Positions 43,046 to 51,617 of a stretch of DNA of 64,000 nucleotides are shown piece by piece. The stretch comes from Chryseobacterium formosum (lineage in GTDB: Bacteria; Bacteroidota; Bacteroidia; Flavobacteriales; Weeksellaceae). Within the stretch, counting starts at the first letter, position 1, and each line of letters begins with the position of its first letter. The notes under the pieces are model-generated. The model saw only the letters and a list, made by a program, of their open reading frames with translations, did not search any database and was not told the DNA's origin. The stretch is taken from positions 23,969-87,968 of the forward strand of contig NZ_JAOVZW010000031.1 of NCBI RefSeq assembly GCF_026460885.1. Direction: 5' to 3'. The translations under genes and the position numbers were made by a program.

Positions 43046-43924
43046 ATGAAATCTAAATTTTTACTGATAACATTGTTAAGCTATTTTTTCACTTTTGGAC
43101 AAACAGCCACAGAATATTTTGAAAGTGGAAAATCAAAAGAGGCAAAAAGCGATTTTGAAGGAGCAATAAAAGAATATGGTAGAGCAATTGAAATTGACCC
43201 TACATTCTCTGAAGCTTATTATCTCCGCGCTTCTTTATTATATGATGATGATAAATACAAAGAAGCTTTAGAAGATTTGAACAAAATAATTTCGTTAAAA
43301 CCAGACCCTATAGAATTCTATACGGCAGCATTATTATTAAGAGCAAAAAGCAATCTTAAAATTAACAATAAAGAAAAGGCCTGTAAAGATTTTATTGAAG
43401 CAAGAGAACTGGGTAAATCAGTAGAAGAGAAATATTTACATTTATGCGGATATAAAGAAAAGAAAGAGGAACGTATTTTTGTTGAAGTACCTGACAAAAA
43501 AAAATGGAAAATAACTTATATGTCTTACGAAAATAAGCAGCATATAACTTTAATAGCTAATACTTTTGATACCATAAAAAAGCCCTCTGAATATTTAAGT
43601 TTAACCTCAAGTATAGATATAAAAAATATTGACTTAATAAAGGCTATGGATGATTCATATAAAACAGCAAAAGGCAAATCAAAAGATGCTGAACTTAGCT
43701 TAATCGCAAAAGATTTAAAAGCAAAAGATCCATGGGTCATGTATTTAATCCAAAATGTTATTAATGAAGAATACAATTGCAAAGTATCACAAGTTTGGTA
43801 TCTTACTCAAGGTGAGAATTTTTTTCATTCCTGTTTTATGTCTGTAAGAAATGATGCACTTACAGATGAGAAAAAGGACGAAATGATAAAAGTCTTTAAA
43901 ACAGCTAAAATAATCTACCCATAA
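43046..43924 (+). CDS. Exported TPR-repeat protein
   Basis: 292 residues. A signal peptide (MKSKFLLITLLSYFFTFGQ) is followed by three TPR-like helical hairpins (about 22-130): SKEAKSDFEGAIKEYGRAIE, PTFSEAYYLRASLLYDDDKY, and KEKACKDFIEARELGK. The C-terminal 150 residues form another domain that I do not recognise (VPDKKKWKITYMSYENKQHI, SQVWYLTQGENFFHSCFMSV). It lies between the broken phosphoesterase and the HD-domain gene. Probably periplasmic. Confidence 0.8.
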   Translation: MKSKFLLITLLSYFFTFGQTATEYFESGKSKEAKSDFEGAIKEYGRAIEIDPTFSEAYYLRASLLYDDDKYKEALEDLNKIISLKPDPIEFYTAALLLRAKSNLKINNKEKACKDFIEARELGKSVEEKYLHLCGYKEKKEERIFVEVPDKKKWKITYMSYENKQHITLIANTFDTIKKPSEYLSLTSSIDIKNIDLIKAMDDSYKTAKGKSKDAELSLIAKDLKAKDPWVMYLIQNVINEEYNCKVSQVWYLTQGENFFHSCFMSVRNDALTDEKKDEMIKVFKTAKIIYP

Positions 43925-43997
43925 GAAAAGTTATAAAGTAAACAAGACATAACGCAAAGCTATTTTTAATTGCGTATTATCATTAAAATTAAACCAA

Positions 43998-44549
43998 ATG
44001 AATAACACTTTTACAATCGACGACTTACAAAATATATGGCAAAAAGTAAGCATTTTGCATAATGGACAAACCTACGGCGGACAAAATAAAAATCAAAAAA
44101 TAGAATACATCAACCATATCGGCAGCGTTGTATTTGAAATTATGAATGTGGCTAAAAACACTTCAGATTTTAACTTTGATCTTGCTGTAAAATGTGCGTT
44201 TTTACACGATACCATAGAAGATACAGACTTCAGCATAGAAGATCTTGAAAAAGAATATGGCAAAGAAGTAAAGGAAGGTGTTCTTGCATTAACAAAAAAC
44301 ACACAACTTGAAAAGGAACATCAAATGACTGATAGTTTAAGCCGAATAAAACAACAGCCAAAAGAAGTCTGGGCAGTTAAAATGGCGGACAGAATCTGTA
44401 ATTTATATGCACCACCCTATTATTGGAACGAATCGAAGAAAGAAAAATATCTTGAAGAAGCAAAAATTATTCTTGAATATTTAAAAGAAGGAAATGACTA
44501 TTTAGCAGAAAGATTATCCGAAAAAATTGAGGCTTATAAAAATAAATGA
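43998..44549 (+). CDS. HD-domain protein, alarmone-hydrolase-like
   Basis: 183 residues. The core AVKCAFLHDTIEDTDFSIED (H70, D71, then E74 D75) and VWAVKMADRICNLYAPP have the same layout as the hydrolase domain of RelA/SpoT and small Mesh1-like enzymes. These split (p)ppGpp in a manganese-dependent way. No synthetase domain follows, so any role would be hydrolysis only. The stop overlaps the start of the following gene (ATGA), which indicates coupling. Homologues may hydrolyse other nucleotides. Confidence 0.8.
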   Translation: MNNTFTIDDLQNIWQKVSILHNGQTYGGQNKNQKIEYINHIGSVVFEIMNVAKNTSDFNFDLAVKCAFLHDTIEDTDFSIEDLEKEYGKEVKEGVLALTKNTQLEKEHQMTDSLSRIKQQPKEVWAVKMADRICNLYAPPYYWNESKKEKYLEEAKIILEYLKEGNDYLAERLSEKIEAYKNK

Positions 44550-44953
44550 TCAAGATTGAAATACACACCCTTGAAGGGCAATTTGATATTGAAATCAAGA
44601 AAAAAGAAAATTTTTATGTTCTTTTAGTTATTGCATCAAAATCACAATATTTTCAAGAAAACGGCAGAGTTTGGAGTGGAAAAATTCTAGAAACAGAAAA
44701 GCTTTTTGAAATCACAAATCTTATAAAAGAGTGTTACACAAATCCATCTGTTCCTACAAGAATAACAATCAATGATAGGAGATCAATAAAAATCAGTCTA
44801 AAAGATGACGAATCGCAAATTTCATTGAGTCTTATAGACATAGATGAAAATACAAACGAATCTAAGCTGGTACAAAAAACTAAAGAACTCACAATTGAAA
44901 TAATAGGTAATGATACTATTCTACAGGATTATTTAGACATTTTTATGAATTAA
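44546..44953 (+). CDS. Hypothetical protein coupled to the HD-domain gene (135 aa)
   Basis: The start overlaps the HD-gene stop by four bases. The product is beta-rich and charged (MIKIEIHTLEGQFDIEIKKK, SLKDDESQISLSLIDIDENT), all cytosolic. I do not recognise it. Tight coupling suggests a functional partner of the HD protein, for example a regulator or an immunity partner; this is inference. Confidence 0.65.
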   Translation: MIKIEIHTLEGQFDIEIKKKENFYVLLVIASKSQYFQENGRVWSGKILETEKLFEITNLIKECYTNPSVPTRITINDRRSIKISLKDDESQISLSLIDIDENTNESKLVQKTKELTIEIIGNDTILQDYLDIFMN

Positions 44954-45001
44954 CCTCCTGAAATGAAAATGAACAATATTACCAACACATTTTATTGAAA
45001 T

Positions 45002-45541
45002 ATGACATATAAAGAATTTGACAATAATATTAATCTTGGAAGCCTAAAAAACAGAGATTTGGAAACTTATCTTTTGGCTTTACTCAAGCTGGTTGAACAG
45101 GAAAGAGAACAAATTTTAACCGCTGATTTATTATTAAAACTTTTACACGATGCATGCTCTTCTAAACCAAAAAAATTTAATGTTGAATGGTTAAAAATCA
45201 AAGACGCACCTGATGAAAACACATTTATTGATTCAAAAACGAACTCTTCAACAGATAAAACCTTAATTTCAGATATCGGTGAGTTTTATTATTCAATTGC
45301 CGTTCTGAAGTTTCAAATTGCTGAATTGCACAAAATGAAAGGCAAACAATTGGATAATGAATGGAAATATGATGGAATTGATTCTGAAACAGGAAACAGA
45401 TGGTATAATTTTGATCCGAGTTCTATTTTGGAGTGTGGTATGAGATGTTTTATGGATTACAACAAAGATGATGAACTGGAGTTTGAAGTAAGCTGGCGAA
45501 CTTTAGGCGACTTACTAGAAATGGGCAGAATTTATGAATAA
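45002..45541 (+). CDS. Hypothetical protein (179 aa)
   Basis: No family recognised. A helical first half (NLGSLKNRDLETYLLALLKL) and a C-terminal motif GNRWYNFDPSSILECGMRCF resemble small uncharacterised proteins of toxin-immunity loci. No signal peptide. Separated from the previous gene by 48 bp. Confidence 0.66.
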   Translation: MTYKEFDNNINLGSLKNRDLETYLLALLKLVEQEREQILTADLLLKLLHDACSSKPKKFNVEWLKIKDAPDENTFIDSKTNSSTDKTLISDIGEFYYSIAVLKFQIAELHKMKGKQLDNEWKYDGIDSETGNRWYNFDPSSILECGMRCFMDYNKDDELEFEVSWRTLGDLLEMGRIYE

Positions 45542-45597
45542 GAATGAAATAATTCAAATAAGTACTTTATAAAAAATCAAAGCCACAATATCTTTAC

Positions 45598-46518
45598 ATG
45601 AAAAACGAAAACAGTCAACAACCACTTATTATAAATATTAAAGAAAACGGAATTGAAATTAATGATCAATATCTTCAGTTTCCTTTAACCTTTTCAGACT
45701 TAAAAAATCAGTTTGGGGATTATTATGAACTGTGGGGAGAAACTGACACTAATATGATTTACATGTGGAACGATTTAGGAATCAAAGCTTTTGTGCCTAA
45801 AAATGAAGGCGAAACATTTACGTTGACTATAAAAACTGCAGATATTAATAAAGATTTCTTACCTAAAAAAAAGTTTGATGGAGATTTGAAAATCAACAAT
45901 CAACCTTTTACAGAGTTTTTCGCCATTACGGAATCCGACCGAAGTTTTAAAGACATGGAAATAGAGAATGTAAAATTTTCATCCTGGCTTTCGGAAGATG
46001 AATTTAAAAATATTGAAGAAGTTTCAATCTCACAAAAAGTCAACAAGAAAAGAACGATCATCAAAACCGATAAATATAAGCCAAACAAAATATCGGGAAA
46101 AAAAATTGAATTTACAGACTTAAATTTTAAGCTTGCGATTATTGAGGAATTAATGTATATCAAAGAACTTATACAACCGAGGTTCGATATTTTTGAGTTT
46201 ACAGATTCTTACGAAGAAAGAGAAATAGATGTCGAGAGCGAAGGTTACGAACCAATTCCCGAGGCGATTGAATATTTTAAAGACTTAGAAATCGACAAAA
46301 AATTTGCAACGGAGATAACAGAAATATACCAAGACGGCGGAAATGACATCTACATGAACATCACTCCTTACTGGGATGGCGAAGATGATTATTTTAACAT
46401 TGAAGCTTATGATGATATTAAACATTTTCCGAACTTAAAGAAAATGACACTTTTCAGTAATGATGATAAAGTTTATGAAGAGCTTAAATTAAAAGGAATT
46501 GACGCTGTACCATTATAA
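45598..46518 (+). CDS. Hypothetical two-domain protein (DUF7738-like N-terminus)
   Basis: 306 residues. The N-terminal part (INIKENGIEINDQYLQFPLT, DLKNQFGDYYELWGETDTNM, WNDLGIKAF) resembles a beta-rich domain, which I tentatively compare to DUF7738 in secretion-effector loci. The C-terminal part (about 215-306: EIYQDGGNDIYMNITPYWDGEDDYFNIEAY) is an acidic domain like the DUF6892 region. Both names are from memory. Cytosolic and strongly acidic. Confidence 0.68.
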   Translation: MKNENSQQPLIINIKENGIEINDQYLQFPLTFSDLKNQFGDYYELWGETDTNMIYMWNDLGIKAFVPKNEGETFTLTIKTADINKDFLPKKKFDGDLKINNQPFTEFFAITESDRSFKDMEIENVKFSSWLSEDEFKNIEEVSISQKVNKKRTIIKTDKYKPNKISGKKIEFTDLNFKLAIIEELMYIKELIQPRFDIFEFTDSYEEREIDVESEGYEPIPEAIEYFKDLEIDKKFATEITEIYQDGGNDIYMNITPYWDGEDDYFNIEAYDDIKHFPNLKKMTLFSNDDKVYEELKLKGIDAVPL

Positions 46519-46605
46519 AATTGATTGTAAAATGGAAGTTTTCACATTCAATAGAAACATTTAAATAAGGTCAATCAAACACAAATTAAAAATAAAATTT
46601 TTGAA

Positions 46606-47289
46606 ATGGGGGAATTACACGGAGTAAATCAGCTAAAACCAAAAATAATTTTAGGAGGTGCTATTTTGCAGGTCAAAAAAGAAAAAGAGAAAGAATTTTT
46701 AGACAAATATTCCAATGAATTTACATATATCGGTAATTGGGGAATTTCTGAAAATACATTTGCAACAATTTCAGATGACGGAATTGTAGAAAGATATGCC
46801 ATGTATTATGAAGATAAAGTAATTGATTTTAAAAGACCCGGAATATACATACAGATACAAGGTCAAAGTAAATATGGTCCCAAAGGTAATAGTTACATAG
46901 ATTTTATTAGCAATGTAGCTGTTTATTTGGAAGATGCTTTATTTTGTGTAGATTATTACGATACTGTTGATCAATATGAAATTATAGACGGTATTTTAAC
47001 ATACCAGAACAAAGGCAAATTCGATTATTTTGATGAATATCTTATTTTAAATTATGCTTCATCTCCAGAAATAATTGCTTGTTATTATGCAGAAGAAATT
47101 AATGAAACGAAGTTACGTCATGAAGAGATGATAAAAATTGATAGCGACCCAAAAGAAATGTACGATCAGGAAGATTATGAAGATTTATTAAATAAAATTA
47201 ATAATTATAAGGAATATATTTCAATCGAAAAATTTACAAAATTAGAAGACTGGTTAAAAGTCCAGATTAATTATTATAAAAATGAATGA
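46606..47289 (+). CDS. Hypothetical protein (227 aa)
   Basis: Not recognised. A beta-rich middle (KSKYGPKGNSYIDF-like segment, AVYLEDALFCVDYYDTVDQY) and a Lys/Glu-rich helical end (YEDLLNKINNYKEYISIEKF). The last eight bases overlap a short frame at 47282 that mimics the start of the HD-domain gene, directly before the next lipoprotein gene. Confidence 0.65.
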   Translation: MGELHGVNQLKPKIILGGAILQVKKEKEKEFLDKYSNEFTYIGNWGISENTFATISDDGIVERYAMYYEDKVIDFKRPGIYIQIQGQSKYGPKGNSYIDFISNVAVYLEDALFCVDYYDTVDQYEIIDGILTYQNKGKFDYFDEYLILNYASSPEIIACYYAEEINETKLRHEEMIKIDSDPKEMYDQEDYEDLLNKINNYKEYISIEKFTKLEDWLKVQINYYKNE

Positions 47290-47320
47290 TACTTTTACCA
47301 TCAATGATTTTCAGCGACTT
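47282..47320 (+). other. Short frame resembling the 5' end of the HD-domain gene
   Basis: The 13 codons upstream of the lipoprotein ATG read MNDTFTINDFQRL. The HD-domain gene at 43998 begins MNNTFTIDDLQNI. Eight of the first eleven residues agree. This may be a leftover 5' fragment of a related gene, fused in frame to the following lipoprotein gene. Chance similarity cannot be excluded over this length. Confidence 0.4.
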
Positions 47321-48040
47321 ATGAAAAATACATTATTTTTAATTCTATTTACCCAAATATCTTTTTCCTGCAATGGGCAGGATAATAAAGTTACCCAAAA
47401 CACTTATTCTCAGAAATTAGAATATGGACTCAAAGGAACAGTGAAAGAAGTAACACAATATACCTGTATTATAAAAGACGGCAAAATACCTCCCGACAAA
47501 TCTGCCCACGTCGGAAAATCTACGATGACCTTTGATAACGAAGGTAATGCCATAGAAATAAAAAGAGCATGGAATTTTGGAACACCAGAAACATCATCGG
47601 AATTCAAACAGAAATATTCGGGAACGGGAAAAAATATAACTTTCAAAGAGATATCAAATTCACACGGAAATGTTGAAGAAATAAATCATAGGTTTGTCTG
47701 GTCTGATGATTATAGCTATTCAATTGTTTCTGAAAAAACTAATCCTCATATAAATATGGTTACATTAGATAAAAATTACAGATTGATAAAATATATTGCC
47801 AAAAATGTGGACAAAATTGAATCAATAGAAGAGATTGAAACGATATATAAAGATGACAAAATACAGGAAATTAAGAGCAAAATAACCGAAAACATTGATG
47901 GCAAAATGGAGGTAAGTTATCAAATACAAGTAATGCAGAATTTTGATATTAATGGGAATCCAACAGTTATTTACGCCTATAAAGATATCAATAAGCAAAA
48001 AGTAGCAGCTGTGCTTTATAAAGATTATACTTATTATTAG
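47321..48040 (+). CDS. Hypothetical lipoprotein (239 aa)
   Basis: The ATG at 47321 starts MKNTLFLILFTQISFSCNGQ, a lipoprotein signal with lipobox ISFSC. The frame also extends upstream to 47282 in a possible relic segment. The mature part (LEYGLKGTVKEVTQYTCIIK; FDNEGNAIEIKRAWNFGTPE; IETIYKDDKIQEIKSKITEN) resembles the strand-rich YD-like repeats of exported Bacteroidota proteins. Function unknown. Confidence 0.75.
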   Translation: MKNTLFLILFTQISFSCNGQDNKVTQNTYSQKLEYGLKGTVKEVTQYTCIIKDGKIPPDKSAHVGKSTMTFDNEGNAIEIKRAWNFGTPETSSEFKQKYSGTGKNITFKEISNSHGNVEEINHRFVWSDDYSYSIVSEKTNPHINMVTLDKNYRLIKYIAKNVDKIESIEEIETIYKDDKIQEIKSKITENIDGKMEVSYQIQVMQNFDINGNPTVIYAYKDINKQKVAAVLYKDYTYY

Positions 48041-48152
48041 AAGATTCGTCGCAATTCTGTAACATTAATTATAAAACAGAAACATCCAAAACACTGATAA
48101 TTAAACCAAGATAATTCAAAAAGTTTTTACTTCCACTATAATTATATCACAT

Positions 48153-48881
48153 ATGAAATATCTACTAACTTTTATACTGAGTGTAATTTGGACTGTTTCC
48201 TCTTCACAGGAAAAAATTTTACCTTCAGACTATAGCAATGGTATTTCATCGCAATACTGCTACTATACAAAACACAATATGAAACCTTTTAATGGCTATA
48301 TCAAATTTAAAGATGAAGATACCGGAGATTTTCAATACTCAAAAATAGAAAATGGATGCAATCATCTTATAAATGAGATATTTAGTCCTGAAAATAAACT
48401 TTTGTTCAGAGGAAAATATACTTATGATAAATGGAATAATCAAATCACATCTTATCAAAATGATTCTGTTAATCTGGGTAAAAGTGAATTCTTAGATAAA
48501 AAAATAACTGACTCAAAAACGCTTGTAACCAAACGAATACTTAATTATTACCATTCTGATTATGAAAACGGAATTGAAAAAGTGATACCAATAACCGGAA
48601 TAATTTATAATAATGATTCCGATGAAATCTATTCAATACAGTACAAAAACGGAATTGCCATAAAACTGATTACCTATTACGACAATAAAGATTTTGACAG
48701 TTCTAATACAAACATTCCAACATTAAAAAAGAAAGAGAGCCATGAACTATTATTCAATGAAAACGGTAATATTTATGACACCGATTTAAGTGATAAAAAA
48801 TATCCTTTCATTTTTACAGGAGTGTATATTAAATGGGATGAAAATGGAAATATGAAGTCTAAAAAAAATCTTAGCAAATAA
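48153..48881 (+). CDS. Exported hypothetical protein (242 aa)
   Basis: Signal peptide MKYLLTFILSVIWTVSSSQ, then a strand-rich domain with MORN-like turns (NGYIKFKDEDTGDFQYSKI, ENKLLFRGKYTYDKWNNQIT, YIKWDENGNMKSKKNLSK). The pattern is that of Bacteroidota exported proteins with antitoxin-like YwqK/MORN repeats, though the match is loose. It ends the accessory array and is followed by a terminator. Confidence 0.7.
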   Translation: MKYLLTFILSVIWTVSSSQEKILPSDYSNGISSQYCYYTKHNMKPFNGYIKFKDEDTGDFQYSKIENGCNHLINEIFSPENKLLFRGKYTYDKWNNQITSYQNDSVNLGKSEFLDKKITDSKTLVTKRILNYYHSDYENGIEKVIPITGIIYNNDSDEIYSIQYKNGIAIKLITYYDNKDFDSSNTNIPTLKKKESHELLFNENGNIYDTDLSDKKYPFIFTGVYIKWDENGNMKSKKNLSK

Positions 48882-48948
48882 AATTTGATAAATTGGCAAA
48901 GGAAAATCACTTATAAAAATTGTACGAAAATAAAACTTCATTCACCAA

Positions 48949-48982
48949 AAAAAATTTCACTTCCTTCAAGTGGATTTTTTTT
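48949..48982 (+). terminator. Hairpin terminator at the end of the accessory array
   Basis: CACTT and AAGTG with extended A/T arms around CCTTC, followed by a T-run. It separates the array from the T9SS cargo gene. Confidence 0.65.
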
Positions 48983-49047
48983 ATCCAAAATCAAATAATT
49001 ATGAAAAATATTTCACAAATACTTTATCTTTATTAAAAATAAAAAAA

Positions 49048-50040
49048 ATGAAAAAAACTTTACTCATTTTAATTTCTGCTACAGGAATATGGTCTGCTCA
49101 AACCATCACAAAAGCCTTCAACGACCCTATTATTGGCGAAACTGTGAACAATGTAAATGTAAACGGAACGGTAAATAATTCCGCAACAGGAAACAACGCA
49201 ACTTTCACAAATACAAGTTTAACGGCAGGAACAGCAACCTCAACGGTATATTCTGCACCTACTGCATCCGAAATTTCTACTTTTCCCGGATCAACGATAA
49301 AAATGACAGGTGACGGAAACACCGCACTTTATAAGCAAACAGCAACAAAGCTTGAAATTACAGGATTAGTAACTCCCGATGCAACTTTAAACTTTTCTGC
49401 GAACAACGGCACAATCATCACGTATCCTGCAAGTTTCGGATATAATGAAACAGATCAGGCACAGGGAATCTTCACTTCAACCACAGCTTCCGGCCTATTC
49501 AAAGGAACTATTGTAAATACCGCGGATGCAGCAGGAACGCTTCTTATCGGAAACAAAACGTACACCAATGTTTTAAGAATAAAATCGGTACAAAATTTTA
49601 ATCTTTACCAATCTACCGATACGTTTTTCGTCTTTTCTATCGGAACGGTTACCAACACTTCTTACAGCTATTATAGTGGTACAAACAAATTTGCAATTTT
49701 AACTTCTACAAGCGGAAACATCAGCGTTCCTCTTTTAAGTATTAATCAATCTACATCCGGAGCTACGGCATTAAACGAAGCATTTTTAGCTGTTTCAGAT
49801 TTAAAATTAAAAGAAAAACTAAGTATTTATCCGAATCCTGCTCAGGATTTCGTTCAGGTAAAAGGAGAAATCTCTAGTAATTCTAAAGTTAATATTTACG
49901 GTTTAGACGGAAAATTAATTAAAACAACAGATTTAAAATCAGGAAAAGTTGAAATTTCAGAATTACCTCCTTCTGCGTATTTTATAGAAGTTTCAGATTC
50001 AAATAAATCGAAAGAAACTGCTAAATTCATAAAGAAATAA
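49048..50040 (+). CDS. T9SS-sorted surface or secreted protein (330 aa)
   Basis: From the ATG at 49048 a signal peptide (MKKTLLILISATGIWSAQ) leads a Thr/Asn/Ala-rich beta domain. The last 75 residues (LSIYPNPAQDFVQVKGEISS ... KETAKFIKK) form a type A T9SS C-terminal sorting domain, so the protein should reach the surface or medium. The central domain is not recognised; low-complexity stretches such as VNGTVNNSATGNNATFTNTS suggest an adhesin-like or structural role. The frame extends to a GTG at 48970, which lies in the preceding terminator. Confidence 0.85.
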   Translation: MKKTLLILISATGIWSAQTITKAFNDPIIGETVNNVNVNGTVNNSATGNNATFTNTSLTAGTATSTVYSAPTASEISTFPGSTIKMTGDGNTALYKQTATKLEITGLVTPDATLNFSANNGTIITYPASFGYNETDQAQGIFTSTTASGLFKGTIVNTADAAGTLLIGNKTYTNVLRIKSVQNFNLYQSTDTFFVFSIGTVTNTSYSYYSGTNKFAILTSTSGNISVPLLSINQSTSGATALNEAFLAVSDLKLKEKLSIYPNPAQDFVQVKGEISSNSKVNIYGLDGKLIKTTDLKSGKVEISELPPSAYFIEVSDSNKSKETAKFIKK

Positions 50041-50061
50041 AACTATTTTTATAAAATTTAC

Positions 50062-50090
50062 AACCGTTCTAAGATTTTAGAACGGTTTTT
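50062..50090 (+). terminator. Hairpin terminator
   Basis: AACCGTTCTAA and TTAGAACGGTT pair perfectly with a four-base loop and are followed by TTT. Confidence 0.88.
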
Positions 50091-50177
50091 GATTTAACCT
50101 TTTTGTAATCAAATGTTGTTTCATTTGTTACATTTCCCAATCACATTTATATTTATTTTAGATCAAAATTTACAGCC

Positions 50178-50942
50178 ATGAAAAAACTACTTTTACTAGC
50201 CTCGTGTTTTCTGCTTTCGGAAGTCTATGCCCAAGAAAACAGCTTAAATTCTGAACAAATACTTCCTTCAGAAAAAATGAATATTATTAAAACCAATATT
50301 ACTGGTTATGCCTTCAGAAATATTAATCTCTCGTATGAAAGGTCGATTAACCGTTGGCTTGCCATTAATGTAGGTTTTGGAACGGTAGCTGAAGGCAAAG
50401 TTCCCTTTATGAATGCTTTTTTGAGTGACGAAGATGAAAAAAGATTTCAGAATCTGAGAATCAAAGCAACAAATTTCACTATCGAACCTAGATTTTATAT
50501 CGGAGAAGGCTATGGAAAAGGATTCTATTTTGCACCTTATTATCGTTATTCTAAAGTTTCCACAAACACTTTTGATTTTACTTATGATTACTCAGCATTA
50601 GGAACCACTATTCCGATTCCGTTAAAAGGTAACGGAGACGCAAATGGAAATAGCGGAGGTTTGATGGTAGGTGCACAGTTTTTTCTGAACAAACAACACA
50701 ATTTAGTTTTAGATTTTTGGATTGCGGGTGCACATTACGGAAGTGGAAAAGGAGATTTTAGCTTAACGAGCAATGTTGTTTTGACTCCTGAAATGCAGGC
50801 TCAATTGAAAAGAGAAATTGAAAACCTTGATATTCCTTTTGTAGAATATACCGTTGAAACCAATCCGAATGGTGCAAGAATAAAAGTTGACGGACCTTGG
50901 GCAGGATTCAGAAGTGGATTTTCATTGGGTTACAGATTCTAA
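50178..50942 (+). CDS. DUF3575-family outer-membrane barrel-like protein
   Basis: 254 residues with a signal peptide (MKKLLLLASCFLLSEVYAQ). The start of the mature part (MNIIKTNITGYAFRNINLSY, RSINRWLAINVGFGTV) and the ending GFRSGFSLGYRF are those of DUF3575 proteins, which look like small outer-membrane beta-barrels ending in an aromatic residue. Function unknown. A perfect terminator follows. Confidence 0.87.
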   Translation: MKKLLLLASCFLLSEVYAQENSLNSEQILPSEKMNIIKTNITGYAFRNINLSYERSINRWLAINVGFGTVAEGKVPFMNAFLSDEDEKRFQNLRIKATNFTIEPRFYIGEGYGKGFYFAPYYRYSKVSTNTFDFTYDYSALGTTIPIPLKGNGDANGNSGGLMVGAQFFLNKQHNLVLDFWIAGAHYGSGKGDFSLTSNVVLTPEMQAQLKREIENLDIPFVEYTVETNPNGARIKVDGPWAGFRSGFSLGYRF

Positions 50943-50960
50943 ATATTTTTAAACATAAAC

Positions 50961-50993
50961 AAAATCGCCTCAGAAAATTCTGAGGCGATTTTT
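50961..50993. terminator. Bidirectional hairpin terminator
   Basis: AAAATCGCCTCAGAA and TTCTGAGGCGATTTT pair almost perfectly. T-runs on both strands let it serve the DUF3575 gene and the convergent small gene at 50998-51213. Confidence 0.9.
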
Positions 50994-50997
50994 ATTT

Positions 50998-51213
50998 TTA
51001 GCTGTTGTAGCATTCTTTGAATCTTGAAATCAAGTTATCCATCGTGTGGCGTTGTACAAAAACAGTCTTTATATCTTCATATCTGGGAGATTTATAAAAT
51101 ACTTCATGGAAATCCATACTTCCGTTACCAACTTTTACAATTTTTTGAACGTCTATGTTCAATTTCTTCAATTCATCTTTTAAGACCTGAAATTCGTCTT
51201 GGATATTATTCAT
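50998..51213 (-). CDS. Small hypothetical helical protein (71 aa)
   Basis: Minus-strand frame, MNNIQDEFQVLKDELKKLNI start, helical with a central NGSMDFHEVFYKSPRYEDIK. It ends at a shared bidirectional terminator and starts after a long AT-rich spacer, which supports a real transcript. The plus-strand frame over it has no coding character. Confidence 0.6.
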   Translation of the reverse strand: MNNIQDEFQVLKDELKKLNIDVQKIVKVGNGSMDFHEVFYKSPRYEDIKTVFVQRHTMDNLISRFKECYNS

Positions 51214-51617
51214 CTTTATATTTTTGTTAAGTTAAAAAAACAGCAACTTTTACTCGATTAACCCCCATTTAAAACAACGATTGGTTAAATTTTTAATAAA
51301 TTTAGCAATTATATCTGAATTAACCATAGGGTTTTGGGAATAATTTGCATTTACATCAGGTTGCAAAAACTATACCTAACTAAATAGTCATGAATTAAAA
51401 GTGAATTTAATATTAACTGAATGTTAACAAATGTAGATTTAAAGCCATTTTTCATAATTGATTCTTTTTGAATTATTTAATGAAAATTATTTTTTATTTT
51501 GATTTTAATTAATGCTAAAAGTTATCATTTAATAAAATTTTCTTTTTCACTATAGAGATATTTAATATAAAAATATAATTTTGTCAAAATATCAAAAAAA
51601 CTCTCCAAAATAATACC
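51214..51617. other. AT-rich intergenic region between divergent genes
   Basis: About 400 bp with no gene seen. Both genes start outward from it. TAATTTTG at 51576-51583 matches the TAnnTTTG box, 34 bp before the metalloprotease ATG, without a clear TTG at the usual distance. No other structure was found. Confidence 0.5.

Noticed and set aside
48970..49047. GTG-started N-terminal extension of the T9SS cargo gene
   Set aside because: It begins inside the terminator hairpin and would bury the signal peptide.
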